Below are positions 8,818 through 17,863 of a stretch of 64,000 bases of DNA, piece after piece. The stretch lies in the NCBI GenBank assembly GCA_000447245.1, contig AUYT01000001.1, positions 1,482,001 through 1,546,000 on the forward strand. The letters are read 5' to 3'. The stretch comes from a candidate division Zixibacteria bacterium RBG-1 (lineage in GTDB: Bacteria; Zixibacteria; MSB-5A5; DSPP01; RBG-1). The stretch's first letter is position 1. Each line of letters opens with the position of its first letter. The position numbers and the translations under genes are program-made. Under the pieces are notes generated by a model that saw only the letters and a program-made list of their open reading frames with translations, was not told the origin of the DNA and searched no databases.

Positions 8818-9900
8818 TCATCCTTGTTTTTTCAAATCTTTTTCACCTTTCAAATGCACCACTGCCTGAGGTAAAGCGATTTCTATTTTCTCTTGTTTAA
8901 ATTTCTTTTCAATATTACACCTTAAATCCTCTTGAGTTTTAAACTCATCATTATAGCTGGCCACATTATAAACTAAGGAAAATCTCATACCCTTATCTGT
9001 TATGGCCGTCAAAAAAGCATTGGGTGGCGGTTGTTCCACAATCAAGGGCTGACCCTTAGCTAACTCTAACAAAACATTTTTAATCTTGTTGACATCAGAA
9101 TCCAAGGCCACTTCTATTTCTATTTTAGTACCAATTTTTGGGTCAGGATAGGAAAAGTTAGTTACCTTGGATTTCCCCAATTCGGCATTGGGAACTATAA
9201 TCAAGCTATTATCTAAAGTTAAAAATTTGGTGCTTCTCAGACCTATTTCATAAACATCTCCGATTTCACCGCTTGCTAATTTAACTCTGTCCCCTATTCT
9301 AAAAGGTTTATCAATCATTAAAACAAAGCCGGAAATCATATTAGATAAAGTATCTTGGGCTGCTAAGGCAAATGCCAAGGAAGAGATTCCTAATACAGCC
9401 AGTAATCCTTTTACGTCGATATTAAAATGGTCCAAGACCGCCACCAATGTAATTATCAAAACTATTATTATTATGACTCGCCTGGCCAAAATCAGAAATT
9501 CTTCGCCGGCCCTGGAACCGGTTCTTTGTTGAACTTTTTCCGAATACAACTCCAGAAGCGGATGAATAATTTTTAATAAAAAAAATGTGGCTATGGTCAC
9601 CTGGGCTAAGTAAATCAGCTGGTGCAAAATTTTAAAAACCCGCTGGTCGATTCCGGTATAATTCTCCTCCCAGCGATTGAACAGATACGCCACACCCAAA
9701 ACAAAAACTAAATAATATATGGGCTTGCGCAAGGAGCTGATTAACTTTTGATATAAATTGGATTCTCCCGCAAACCAGACTTTTTCTAAAAATTCCAGAA
9801 TCCAGTTTATCAATTTGGCTATAACTAAAGCAATAATTAAGATTAGTGCGGAAACAGTGGTTTCTTCTACCCAAACCGGAAGTAACCAAAATTTGAACAT
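8818..9900 (-). CDS. MscS-family small-conductance mechanosensitive channel
   Basis: 360 residues with about five transmembrane segments in the first 200. The MscS core follows: a glycine/alanine-rich pore helix (LLAVLGISSLAFALAAQDTL) and then FRIGDRVKLASGEIGDVYEIGLRSTK and VPNAELGKSKVTNFS, which form the beta domain. The C-terminal cytoplasmic domain ends with KQEKIEIALPQAVVHL, as is usual for the family. The family releases osmolytes under hypo-osmotic stress in the inner membrane. It is the third gene of a minus-strand operon, 15 bp after the Ig-like lipoprotein gene, which suggests an envelope-stress context. Confidence 0.92.
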   Translation of the reverse strand: MFKFWLLPVWVEETTVSALILIIALVIAKLINWILEFLEKVWFAGESNLYQKLISSLRKPIYYLVFVLGVAYLFNRWEENYTGIDQRVFKILHQLIYLAQVTIATFFLLKIIHPLLELYSEKVQQRTGSRAGEEFLILARRVIIIIVLIITLVAVLDHFNIDVKGLLAVLGISSLAFALAAQDTLSNMISGFVLMIDKPFRIGDRVKLASGEIGDVYEIGLRSTKFLTLDNSLIIVPNAELGKSKVTNFSYPDPKIGTKIEIEVALDSDVNKIKNVLLELAKGQPLIVEQPPPNAFLTAITDKGMRFSLVYNVASYNDEFKTQEDLRCNIEKKFKQEKIEIALPQAVVHLKGEKDLKKQG

Positions 9901-9915
9901 ATTACCTCCTAGATT

Positions 9916-11628
9916 TCATTTGAATTCTAAAACTATTCCGGCCGTCTCCCAGCGAGAACGAACGCTGATGGTATCCAGATGAATGCTGAACGGCTCGGCT
10001 GGTTCAAAAGGAAAAAGTTTCCCGAAACTAAATTTCCCATTATTATCCAAATCCACAAATCCATCTAATAAATATTTGCCGGGAATTACGGTGTCAAAAA
10101 TAAATTTGCCGGATTTATCCAAAATTTTCTGATAATTCTGTTTTTTATCCAACAAGCTCAGATTAACGATAATATTCTCCAGATACTGCTCTTTACTTTT
10201 AATTTCCAAGGAAACCGAACCAAAAGTATCCGGATTGACTGTAGTAAATTTAACATTCCACAGAGTATCCGGCAATAAATTTCCACTTAGGTCAGAAACA
10301 TTTTGAGTGGCTAACTTAACTGAATAAGTCATTTTTCCTGATAAATTTTGCTCCGCTGTAAATTTGAAGTGGGTCCCATTTTCCCAACTATTATTTCCCT
10401 TAACCATATTTCCGGAGGAATCTTTCAGAGAAAAATTATTTTCGACCGATTTCTGATTCATCGGTTCTGTGAAAAATATTTCTATTTCCGTCTCTAATGG
10501 TAAATTAATCTGATTTTTAAGGGGAGTAGAAACCAAGATTTTGGGCTCTGTAGTATCCGGATGTACCGAACCTTTAAATTGACAACTGTTAAAATTCTGG
10601 GTTAAGATGTTCTTTTCTTCGTCCAGTAAATTTGTTATGGAAACTTTATACTCAGCATCTCGCAGTTTGTCTTCCGCTAAAAGATATAAGTCTTTATTAT
10701 CTCCATACCAAAAGTATATTTGACTTATTTTTATTCTGTTGTCATCTGTGGGGGAAGTTACCGTGAAGTTATTTGCATTATAAGCTGTTTTTTTATCCAA
10801 ATTATTATTGAAGGAAAGCTTAATTTTCTGGTTATCTAACATTTGACACTCTTTTAATTGAAATTGAGCAGTATCTCTCAAAGTCAAATTAAAATTCAAA
10901 TTCTCAACCCGCCAACTTGCTTCATCAACTTTAGTGTCTGAAAACGTAAGACCCAATGGCTCTTTGGCAGGATCCCAGTTCAAATCTAAATTAGCATCCT
11001 TGACTGCCACAAGACGATAATTCCCTTTACTTAGATATTGCAGAGAGTAATTCCCATTTTTTTCGGTCTGAACTACATAAGCCGGTTTTTCTTTTCCGGG
11101 TGTAATATCTTTGGTATTAGTCAACAAATAAGCCCAGATGGAAACGCTCGGCTCCGGTTTTCCGTTATAAAAAGCTTTACCCGAGATGAAGCCCTGGTCC
11201 AAAAAATCTCCAGTTGAAAAAGCGAAACTAAACGAACTTTTCAGCTGATTGTTGTGTGAGTCGGAAGCTTTGGTTCCAACCGTCACTACATAGGTTCGAT
11301 TCGGCTTCAGGATAGTTTTTGGTTTTAAAATTAAACTGTTTTTCTCCCATTTATATTCTAAGCTTTCGGCCGGAAAAAGCAGCACTGCTTCCTGAGCAAG
11401 TTTTTTTTGCATCTTTTCGCTAAAGGTGATTTTTAGCTTTGAAGTTGGTTCAACCTTTGCTGAACCGCTAAGGGGAAAAGTCTCTATGACTTCCGGAGGA
11501 GCTGTATCGGCTGGTCCCCCGGGTGGAAAACCTTTCTTGGCACAGCCAAGAAGTATTAACGCAAAAATGAAGATTAACACAGATGGAGTAGTAAGATTTT
11601 TTAAGAAAAGTTTAACGGATTTAATCAA
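9916..11628 (-). CDS. Lipoprotein with SbsA/Big_5-type Ig-like domains
   Basis: 570 residues. The N-terminus is a lipoprotein signal with lipobox LILLGC (Cys29). The next residues (FPPGGPADTAPPEV) and an Ig-like domain at ~40-140 (PLSGSAKVEPTSKLKITFSEKM) are typical of Big_5/SbsA-like FCB lipoproteins. A carboxypeptidase-regulatory-like domain follows (~145-225), then a second Big_5-like unit (~370-475, ILVSTPLKNQINLPLETEIEIFF... pattern) and a final beta domain. The start is TTG, overlapping the stop of the preceding TPR gene as TTGA, indicating translational coupling. Likely tethered to the outer or inner membrane; the specific function is unknown. Confidence 0.82.
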   Translation of the reverse strand: MIKSVKLFLKNLTTPSVLIFIFALILLGCAKKGFPPGGPADTAPPEVIETFPLSGSAKVEPTSKLKITFSEKMQKKLAQEAVLLFPAESLEYKWEKNSLILKPKTILKPNRTYVVTVGTKASDSHNNQLKSSFSFAFSTGDFLDQGFISGKAFYNGKPEPSVSIWAYLLTNTKDITPGKEKPAYVVQTEKNGNYSLQYLSKGNYRLVAVKDANLDLNWDPAKEPLGLTFSDTKVDEASWRVENLNFNLTLRDTAQFQLKECQMLDNQKIKLSFNNNLDKKTAYNANNFTVTSPTDDNRIKISQIYFWYGDNKDLYLLAEDKLRDAEYKVSITNLLDEEKNILTQNFNSCQFKGSVHPDTTEPKILVSTPLKNQINLPLETEIEIFFTEPMNQKSVENNFSLKDSSGNMVKGNNSWENGTHFKFTAEQNLSGKMTYSVKLATQNVSDLSGNLLPDTLWNVKFTTVNPDTFGSVSLEIKSKEQYLENIIVNLSLLDKKQNYQKILDKSGKFIFDTVIPGKYLLDGFVDLDNNGKFSFGKLFPFEPAEPFSIHLDTISVRSRWETAGIVLEFK

Positions 11629-13295
11629 AAGGAATTTTTCAGTTTATTTTTAATTTTTTCATTTTGGGGATCCAGCTCCAGAGCTTTTTTCCACAATTCC
11701 TGGGCCTGTTTGGTTTTCCCCTGGGTTTTATAAATTTCCCCCAAGTGGTTAAACAGTTCCGGATCTTCTTTTAAAATTTCCAGGGCTTTCTTGATTTCCT
11801 CTTCTGCCTCTTTGATTTTTCCCATCTTGAACAAGACCCAGCCATAACTGTCCAGATAAGCCCCGTTGCCGGGGTCTTTTTCCACCGCTTTCTTTATCAA
11901 CTGATAGGCCTCATCCAATCTATGATTATTGTCAGCTAGAATATACCCCAAGTTGTTTAAAGCCTCGACATTGCTGGAGTCCAATTTTAAAACTTCCTCC
12001 AATGTAGTAACTGCCTGCTGAAATTTTCCAGCCCGGTCGTAAGTGGAACTCAGAGCCATCAGAATCCTAGTATCCTGTGGTTTGTGACTAAGAGCTTTGT
12101 TTAAAATTTCTACTGCTTTGTCGCTTTGATTGGCCCGGGAATATGTTATTCCCATAAAGAAATACACTTCCGTGGTGTCGTAAACCTTTTCCAGAGCTTT
12201 TTGGTAAGTTTCGGTAGCTTTGGCGAGGCTATCCTGTTCGGCATAACATCGGGCCAAGCTGACCCAGGCATCCAAGAGGGTATCCGAATAGGTTATGGTT
12301 TGGATGAAACGGGTTTTGGCTTTCTGGTATTTTTTGTTCTGCAAGGCAATTTTACCTAAGAATAGGGGAATCATGGGGTCTTCGGGTGCCAATTTTTGTA
12401 ATTCGGTAAAGGTAGATTCGGCTTTGGCAGATTCCTTTTGCAGATAATAAAGTGTCCCCAGAGATTTTTTGAGGTTAATCTCTTTGGGGAACATTTGCAC
12501 TGCCTCTTCCGCCGCTTTAATGGCTTGCGGATAGCGACTCATCATATAATTTAGGGATATTATTTTTTCCCGCAGGCGTAAATTTTCTGCATCCAGGGAA
12601 ATTAATTTTTGGTAAATCTCCAGGGCTCTCTCGGGCTCTTTTAGAATTTCGTAGACCGTGGCTAAGCCGACCTGGGCTTGGAAATTGGAGGAGTCCAGTT
12701 CAACCGCTTTTTTAAAAAAGCTCAGGGCTTCCGGGTGGTTTCCCATTTGTAAAAATGATTCTCCGATGGAGTAATGGAAAAAACTATTCAGGGGTGCTAG
12801 TTCCGAAACCTTCTTGAAGTACTCCTCTGCCTTATCCTTTTGGTTGTTGAGCTGATAAATCAGAGCCATTCTCCACCAAATCTCAACTTCCGTGGAGTCA
12901 AAATCCAAGACCGCCTGATAGGCCTGCAGGGCCAAGTCGGGCATTTTCAGGGTTTCATAACAAAGACCAATCAATCTGTAAGCTTTCTTATCTTTGTTTA
13001 CAATATACAAACCCTGCTCTAAGGCCTCGTTGATTTTGGCCAGACGCAAATAAAGTTCCGCCAAACTCAAACGGGCGGCGTCAAAATTAGCATCCAGCTC
13101 CAAAGCTTTCTGATAGCTGGAAATGGCCAGACCCAGGTTCCCGGAAAGTTCCAGTAAATCCGCTTCCACCGCATAAAGATAGGCCTGATACTGGTTGACT
13201 AGGAGATGCCCCTTATCCTGGGCAGAAACTTTTGTGCCAATAGAAGACAGCAAGCTGATTAAAATACTCGCGGCTAATAATCTATAGATTCTCAT
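11625..13295 (-). CDS. Secreted/periplasmic TPR protein
   Basis: 556 residues: an N-terminal signal peptide (about 1-25, ending near VSAQ) and then an almost continuous array of roughly 14 tetratricopeptide repeats (for example GNLGLAISSYQKALELDANF and GKTKQAQELWKKALELDPQN). No catalytic motif is present. It is the first gene of the TPR / lipoprotein / MscS operon. Exported TPR superhelices of this kind usually act as protein-protein interaction scaffolds at the envelope. The ATG at 13295 lies immediately after the signal-peptide-like context; no convincing Shine-Dalgarno is seen. Confidence 0.85.
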   Translation of the reverse strand: MRIYRLLAASILISLLSSIGTKVSAQDKGHLLVNQYQAYLYAVEADLLELSGNLGLAISSYQKALELDANFDAARLSLAELYLRLAKINEALEQGLYIVNKDKKAYRLIGLCYETLKMPDLALQAYQAVLDFDSTEVEIWWRMALIYQLNNQKDKAEEYFKKVSELAPLNSFFHYSIGESFLQMGNHPEALSFFKKAVELDSSNFQAQVGLATVYEILKEPERALEIYQKLISLDAENLRLREKIISLNYMMSRYPQAIKAAEEAVQMFPKEINLKKSLGTLYYLQKESAKAESTFTELQKLAPEDPMIPLFLGKIALQNKKYQKAKTRFIQTITYSDTLLDAWVSLARCYAEQDSLAKATETYQKALEKVYDTTEVYFFMGITYSRANQSDKAVEILNKALSHKPQDTRILMALSSTYDRAGKFQQAVTTLEEVLKLDSSNVEALNNLGYILADNNHRLDEAYQLIKKAVEKDPGNGAYLDSYGWVLFKMGKIKEAEEEIKKALEILKEDPELFNHLGEIYKTQGKTKQAQELWKKALELDPQNEKIKNKLKNSF

Positions 13296-13309
13296 AGAAT
13301 GCTTAAACT

Positions 13310-13338
13310 AAATTAACTTTTTTGATATCAAAAAACAA
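13310..13338 (-). promoter_or_regulatory. Possible promoter containing a perfect 18-bp palindrome
   Basis: The 18-nt perfect palindrome TTTTTTGATATCAAAAAA occupies 13318-13335. On the minus strand it sits inside a weak promoter-like arrangement, TTGTTT (13338-13333), 17 nt, TAATTT (13315-13310), just upstream of the periplasmic TPR gene. A palindrome across the spacer would be a natural operator position. Both calls are weak because the region is AT-rich. Confidence 0.35.
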
Positions 13339-13394
13339 GCTGACATCATCTATCTAAAACTACGTTACAAAACTGACTTTCGCAGGTCTGATTC

Positions 13395-13423
13395 TTGACC
13401 CGGTTAATTCTTATTGATATAAA
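13395..13423 (+). promoter_or_regulatory. Sigma-70 promoter for the OPT transporter
   Basis: TTGACC (13395-13400), 17 nt, TATAAA (13418-13423). A second candidate -35 box, TTGACA, lies at 13437-13442 but has only a poor -10 (TAGTTT around 13460). The gene begins at 13519 after AAAGGAG (13507-13513), so the leader would be about 90 nt. Confidence 0.6.
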
Positions 13424-13518
13424 TTCAAAAAATTTCTTGACACCTGCTTTTTTAATGTTTAGTTTTACCTCACTTTAAATTTCACTTAACTTAATGGTTA
13501 CACCGTAAAGGAGAACCT

Positions 13519-15510
13519 ATGGCAGATACCAAACACCAAGCCACAGCCTCAGTCCGGCACGAGCCCTATATTAAATCCCATGAAAGCGTGGCTGAATTCA
13601 CTCTCCGAGCCGTTATTCTGGGCTCTGTTTTAGCTATCGTCTTCGGAGTGGCTAATGCTTATCTGGGACTGAAGGTTGGTATGACAGTTTCTGCCTCGAT
13701 TCCGGCAGCGGTTATCTCCATGGCAATTTTGCGGGGAATTTTGAAAAACGGGACAATTTTAGAAAATAACATTTCCCAGACCATCGGGTCCTCCGGTGAA
13801 TCTTTGGCCGCCGGTGTAATTTTTACCATACCGGCCTTTTTAATTTTGCAGATCTATATTCCTTCCTGGAAGATAATTGTAATTTCACTTCTGGGTGGTT
13901 TTTTGGGAATTCTGTTTATGATTCCTCTGAGGAAATACTTGATTATCAAAGAGCATGGCAAACTGCCGTTTCCGGAAGGAACCGCCTGTGCTGAAATTTT
14001 GGTGGCAGGGGATGAGGGCGGTTCCAAGGCCAAAACAGTTTTTGCCGGAGTCGGTATTGCGGCTTTTTACAAATTTTTGATGAGCGGACTTAAACTGTGG
14101 AAAGAAAATCCGGTTTATAATCCAAGTTTTCTGAAAGGTGGAACTCTAAGTCTGGATGCTACACCAGCGCTGATGGGGGTGGGGTATATAATCGGACCAA
14201 AAATCTCTTCATATATGTTTGCCGGAGCGGTTTTGGGATATTTAGGAATTGCACCTTTGATTGCTTTTATCGGACAGTTTGTAAATACCCCAATTCCACC
14301 GGCTACGGTTCCTATTTCAGAATTATCCCCGGGCGGAATCAGAGATTATTACATTCGTTATATAGGTGCCGGAGCGGTCGCCATAGGAGGTTTTATCAGC
14401 TTGATAAAAGCCATGCCGGTGATTGTAAGTTCATTTAAGTTGGGTTTCTTGGAAATTTTACAGGGATTTAAGCACCAAGAAGTTGCCAAAATCAGGACTG
14501 AAAGAGAGATTCCCTTGACAGTTGTCATAATCGGCTCGCTGGTTACGGCCCTGGCAATTTGGGCTTTGCCCGGGACTAATTTGGGAATAATCGGTTCTCT
14601 GGCGATTATAGTTTTCGGATTTTTCTTTGTGACGGTGGCCGCCAGAATTGTGGGTATCGTGGGAAGTTCCTCTTCTCCGGTTTCGGCCATGACTATCGCT
14701 ACCATTTTGGCTACTTCTTTTATTTTTGTTTCTCTGGGGATAACCGGCACAGCCGGAATCTTAGCGGTTTTGACGGTGGGGTCGATTATTTGTATCGCCG
14801 TCTGCATGTCCGGTGACGCTTCCCAAGATTTGAAAACCGGATATCTGGTCGGTTCAACTCCCTTGTATCAACAAATTTCTGAATTTATAGGTGTCTTAGT
14901 TCCGGCTTTTTTCATGAGCGCCGTGATTATGTTGTTGCACAAGACCTACGGCCTTGGCCCGGGTGGAGCTTTGGAAGCCCCCCAGGCCAGCATCATCGCT
15001 TTGGTTACCAAAGGTGTGATGACAGATGTTTTGCCCTGGGTCCTTGTGGGTACTGGAGTTTTAATTGGGTTGACCATCGAACTTTTGGGAATTGCCTCAT
15101 TGCCGGTGGCTATCGGGATGTATCTGCCGGTGGCTCTTTCTACCCCGATTATGGTGGGTGGTTTGATTTATTATTTTATCCATAAAACTTCACCGGTAAA
15201 TATTTTCAAGCAGAGAGAAGAAAAAGGGATTTTATACAGTTCTGGCCTAGTGGCTGGAGATGCTTTAGTTGGGGTTTTAATAGCTTTTATCATTGCAACT
15301 CCAGAGCTTTTAAATTGGATTGCCAAACTGCATCCAGGAGATTTTTTACTTCGAGTTTTAACCTTTATTCTCAGCCCGATTATAGCATTTGTAAAGTGGT
15401 CGACGATGCAGGAGGAAGGCTTCTGGCATTCCGGAGTCTGGCAGGATATTATCCCTCTGATTGCTTTTGCTGTCATCGGCTGGTGTCTGTGGAGATTCTC
15501 TAGAAAATAA
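13519..15510 (+). CDS. OPT-family oligopeptide transporter
   Basis: 663 residues and about 16 hydrophobic segments, the normal size for bacterial OPT proteins. The N-terminal part (EFTLRAVILGSVLAIVFG, ANAYLGLKVGMTVSASIPAA) and the NNISQTIGSSGESLAAG stretch are family hallmarks. The family imports oligopeptides or metal chelates by proton-coupled symport across the inner membrane. A strong AAAGGAG precedes the ATG. The aminopeptidase gene follows 34 bp downstream on the same strand, which suits uptake of peptides followed by their hydrolysis. Substrate cannot be told from sequence. Confidence 0.93.
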   Translation: MADTKHQATASVRHEPYIKSHESVAEFTLRAVILGSVLAIVFGVANAYLGLKVGMTVSASIPAAVISMAILRGILKNGTILENNISQTIGSSGESLAAGVIFTIPAFLILQIYIPSWKIIVISLLGGFLGILFMIPLRKYLIIKEHGKLPFPEGTACAEILVAGDEGGSKAKTVFAGVGIAAFYKFLMSGLKLWKENPVYNPSFLKGGTLSLDATPALMGVGYIIGPKISSYMFAGAVLGYLGIAPLIAFIGQFVNTPIPPATVPISELSPGGIRDYYIRYIGAGAVAIGGFISLIKAMPVIVSSFKLGFLEILQGFKHQEVAKIRTEREIPLTVVIIGSLVTALAIWALPGTNLGIIGSLAIIVFGFFFVTVAARIVGIVGSSSSPVSAMTIATILATSFIFVSLGITGTAGILAVLTVGSIICIAVCMSGDASQDLKTGYLVGSTPLYQQISEFIGVLVPAFFMSAVIMLLHKTYGLGPGGALEAPQASIIALVTKGVMTDVLPWVLVGTGVLIGLTIELLGIASLPVAIGMYLPVALSTPIMVGGLIYYFIHKTSPVNIFKQREEKGILYSSGLVAGDALVGVLIAFIIATPELLNWIAKLHPGDFLLRVLTFILSPIIAFVKWSTMQEEGFWHSGVWQDIIPLIAFAVIGWCLWRFSRK

Positions 15511-15544
15511 TTTTTTTGAGTCAGACTTTTGTGAGGAGGAGAAA

Positions 15545-16498
15545 ATGGATTTATTGAAAAAAGCTGCTCGTAACGCTGTTAAACATTGTTTAGCGATCAA
15601 ACCCAAAGAAAAGGTTTTAATTATCACCGATGAGCCCTTAAGAAAAATCGGTTACTATTTCTTCGAAGCTGCCAAAGAAGCCGGTGCTGAAGTTGTTTTA
15701 ACTGAGATTGTTTCTCGCACCCGAAATGGTGAAGAACCCCCTTCTCCGGTGGCGGAGCTGATGAAATTATTTGAGGTTTTAATAATTCCCACCAGCAAAT
15801 CTTTATCTCATACCAAAGCCCGCCGAGAAGCCTGTCAGCAAGGGGCACGTTGCGCTACTTTGCCGGGAATTTTAGCAGACACAATGAAAAGAACTTTGAA
15901 TGCTGATTATTCCAAAATTGCAGAAAGAAGTAATAGAGTAGGTAATGCTTTGCAAGGAGGAAGAGTTATCCATCTAAAAAGTAAAGCCGGGACAGATATA
16001 ACATTTTCAATGGAAGGGAGAAACCCTCATCCCGATACCGGCATAGTTCACAGCCCTGGACATTTTTCTAATCTTCCGGCCGGTGAAGCCTATTTAGCTC
16101 CCGTGGAAGGAACCGCTCAAGGTGTTATGGTAATTGACGGAGCCATGGCGGGAGTAGGAAAAGTTAAGCGACCTATCAAAATGAGAGTCAAAGATGGGTT
16201 TGTGGTGGAAATTTCCGGTGGTCCAGAAGCCAATAAACTACGAAAATTATTAGAGCCGGTGGGACAGCTGGCTTACAATGTGGCTGAATTGGGAATCGGC
16301 ACCAATGACAAAGCCAAAATTATCGGCTCGGTTTTGGAAGATGAGAAGGTATTGGGAACCGTTCATATGGCCATAGGTGACAATATGTCTATGGGAGGAA
16401 AAGTTTCGGTTCCCTCTCATCTGGACGGAATTATGATGAAACCTACTCTGGAGGTGGATGGCAGGGTTATCATGAGAGACGGGGCTTTGAAATTGTAG
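15545..16498 (+). CDS. M29-type (thermophilic-family) metallo-aminopeptidase
   Basis: 317 residues from the ATG at 15545, which follows a strong GAGGAGGA; an in-frame upstream start at 15461 lies inside the OPT gene and is rejected. No signal peptide, so cytoplasmic. Segments such as LAPVEGTAQGVMVIDGAM, YNVAELGIGTN, LGTVHMAIGDN and VPSHLDGIMM carry the conserved Glu, His and Asp residues expected of the two-metal M29/AmpS-like centre. It lacks the longest N-terminal region of some M29 enzymes. Probably removes N-terminal residues from peptides imported by the adjacent OPT transporter; the pairing is inferred from the 34-bp gap. Confidence 0.85.
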   Translation: MDLLKKAARNAVKHCLAIKPKEKVLIITDEPLRKIGYYFFEAAKEAGAEVVLTEIVSRTRNGEEPPSPVAELMKLFEVLIIPTSKSLSHTKARREACQQGARCATLPGILADTMKRTLNADYSKIAERSNRVGNALQGGRVIHLKSKAGTDITFSMEGRNPHPDTGIVHSPGHFSNLPAGEAYLAPVEGTAQGVMVIDGAMAGVGKVKRPIKMRVKDGFVVEISGGPEANKLRKLLEPVGQLAYNVAELGIGTNDKAKIIGSVLEDEKVLGTVHMAIGDNMSMGGKVSVPSHLDGIMMKPTLEVDGRVIMRDGALKL

Positions 16499-16514
16499 TT
16501 TTTCATTAAAATAA

Positions 16515-16543
16515 TTGACAATTATAGAGAATTGTGTTATACT
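16515..16543 (+). promoter_or_regulatory. Near-consensus sigma-70 promoter
   Basis: TTGACA (16515-16520), 17 nt, TATACT (16538-16543). This is the closest match to the E. coli consensus in the window. It gives a leader of about 115 nt before the secreted dockerin-tailed protein at 16665. Confidence 0.85.
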
Positions 16544-16664
16544 CTATTTGACTATAGAGGGAGTAGTTTCTAATAAAGAATGTTCGATTCTAATGTAAGT
16601 TTTACCCAACTTTAAAATTTTAAAAAGACTCCGAAAACAGAAATTTCAGTCTAAAAAGGACTAA

Positions 16665-17759
16665 ATGAAGAAATTATATCCTGTCATTTTCATCCTATTA
16701 TTAGCCTGTTTAACTTGGGCTCAAGACCCAGGCAACCCTGATAGTATGTGGGTGGAAATTGATAACCCTACTGTCCCAGCCGAGGGCGGAGATGTTATTC
16801 TTAGGATTAAATTTTATACCGACAATTCTGGGGTTGGCAACGATATAACCGGCTTTGGAATCCCTATATATATTACCAATAGTAACCTCTCTGCTAGCCC
16901 AATATTAGATAACACAGTTGCTACCACTTTTTCCAACACCGCGGTCAGTGGTTTCACTTTTCTGACTGCTTCTGTGACTACTAACGATGGTGACTCCTCT
17001 ATTTTCCCTTTACAATATCTTTTAGGCGCGATTGCTTTGGGAGCTGGTGTAACTTCTGGTAACTACACCTTCGCTAATGTTAAAATCCATATTTCCGATA
17101 CTACCACTCTGTGTATAGATTCCCTGACCTATCAAGCACAATCTTTAAATTTCGTTACCTCCTCTACCGCCGAATACATTCCCAATTGGAATCAACTCTG
17201 TTCCCCCATAGGACTTCAGCAAAACCCTAATGAGCTAGATATCACTGCTTATTCACCAGTCAATTTAGTAGTGATTGATCCTAAGCAAGATAGCATAGGA
17301 ATTGATTTTAACACTATTTTAGAGGGTTCCACTTATGACACCACTCAGGATGTTAATAGCGATGGGGAAAAAGATGATGTAGTCAAAATCCCTAAACCTT
17401 ATGTGGGAGATTATCAGATTAAGGTAATTCCCCAAGACACCGGACATTTCAGTTTAGGTATCAGAATAGATGGGAATGACCAAGTACTTTTGGCTAGTAA
17501 TGTGGTGATTGCTGATACGGATACTACTTTTGGTTATCAGGCAGAGGTTCTACCATCAGTCCGAGGGGATGTGAATAAAGATAACAAGAAAAATCTAACA
17601 GATATTATCTATTTGGTAAATTATGTTTTTAAAGGAGGTCCGGCACCGGATCCGGTAGACTTGGGTAATGTCAACTGCTCCAGTGGCGCCCCTAATCTAA
17701 CGGATATCATCTATATGGTCAATTATGTCTTCAAAGGTGCTAAAGCGCCCTGTAGTTAA
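16665..17759 (+). CDS. Secreted protein: cohesin-like N-terminus, shared SPVNL module, dockerin-like C-terminus
   Basis: 364 residues. The signal peptide is residues 1-20 (ending TWAQ). Residues ~27-165 are a beta-sandwich resembling cohesin/adhesin modules (VPAEGGDVILRIKFYTDN, DITGFGIPIYI). Residues ~197-299 are a module also found in two other proteins of this window (starts SPVNLVV, contains NSDGEKDDVVKIPKPY and GIRIDGND). Residues 300-364 hold two dockerin-type EF-hand-like repeats (GDVNKDNKKNLTDIIYLVNY and NLTDIIYMVNYVFKG). The Ca-binding Asp/Asn positions are retained in the first repeat. Own promoter upstream and terminator downstream make it a single-gene unit. Extracellular; function unknown. 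Confidence 0.82.
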   Translation: MKKLYPVIFILLLACLTWAQDPGNPDSMWVEIDNPTVPAEGGDVILRIKFYTDNSGVGNDITGFGIPIYITNSNLSASPILDNTVATTFSNTAVSGFTFLTASVTTNDGDSSIFPLQYLLGAIALGAGVTSGNYTFANVKIHISDTTTLCIDSLTYQAQSLNFVTSSTAEYIPNWNQLCSPIGLQQNPNELDITAYSPVNLVVIDPKQDSIGIDFNTILEGSTYDTTQDVNSDGEKDDVVKIPKPYVGDYQIKVIPQDTGHFSLGIRIDGNDQVLLASNVVIADTDTTFGYQAEVLPSVRGDVNKDNKKNLTDIIYLVNYVFKGGPAPDPVDLGNVNCSSGAPNLTDIIYMVNYVFKGAKAPCS

Positions 17760-17791
17760 AACCTGTTATTTACAATTGCAATTAGATTTCT

Positions 17792-17819
17792 AAACCCCGG
17801 CTCAAAGTTGGGGTTTTTT
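17792..17819 (+). terminator. Intrinsic terminator after the dockerin-tailed protein
   Basis: A 10-bp stem (17792-17801 with 17807-17816, two G-U pairs) with loop TCAAA runs into a T tract ending at 17819. It lies 33 nt after the stop codon of the secreted protein gene. Confidence 0.85.
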
Positions 17820-17863
17820 AATTGAGAATATATTATATTGTTTAGCAAGGAGGAGTAATTTCC

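Noticed and set aside
14358-14807. A 149-residue open frame antisense to the OPT transporter gene.
   Set aside because: It lies completely inside a well-supported gene, its composition is that of reverse-translated membrane helices, and no Shine-Dalgarno or family motif is present.
15461-15544. A longer version of the aminopeptidase starting inside the OPT gene.
   Set aside because: The strong GAGGAGGA before 15545 and family length support the ATG at 15545.
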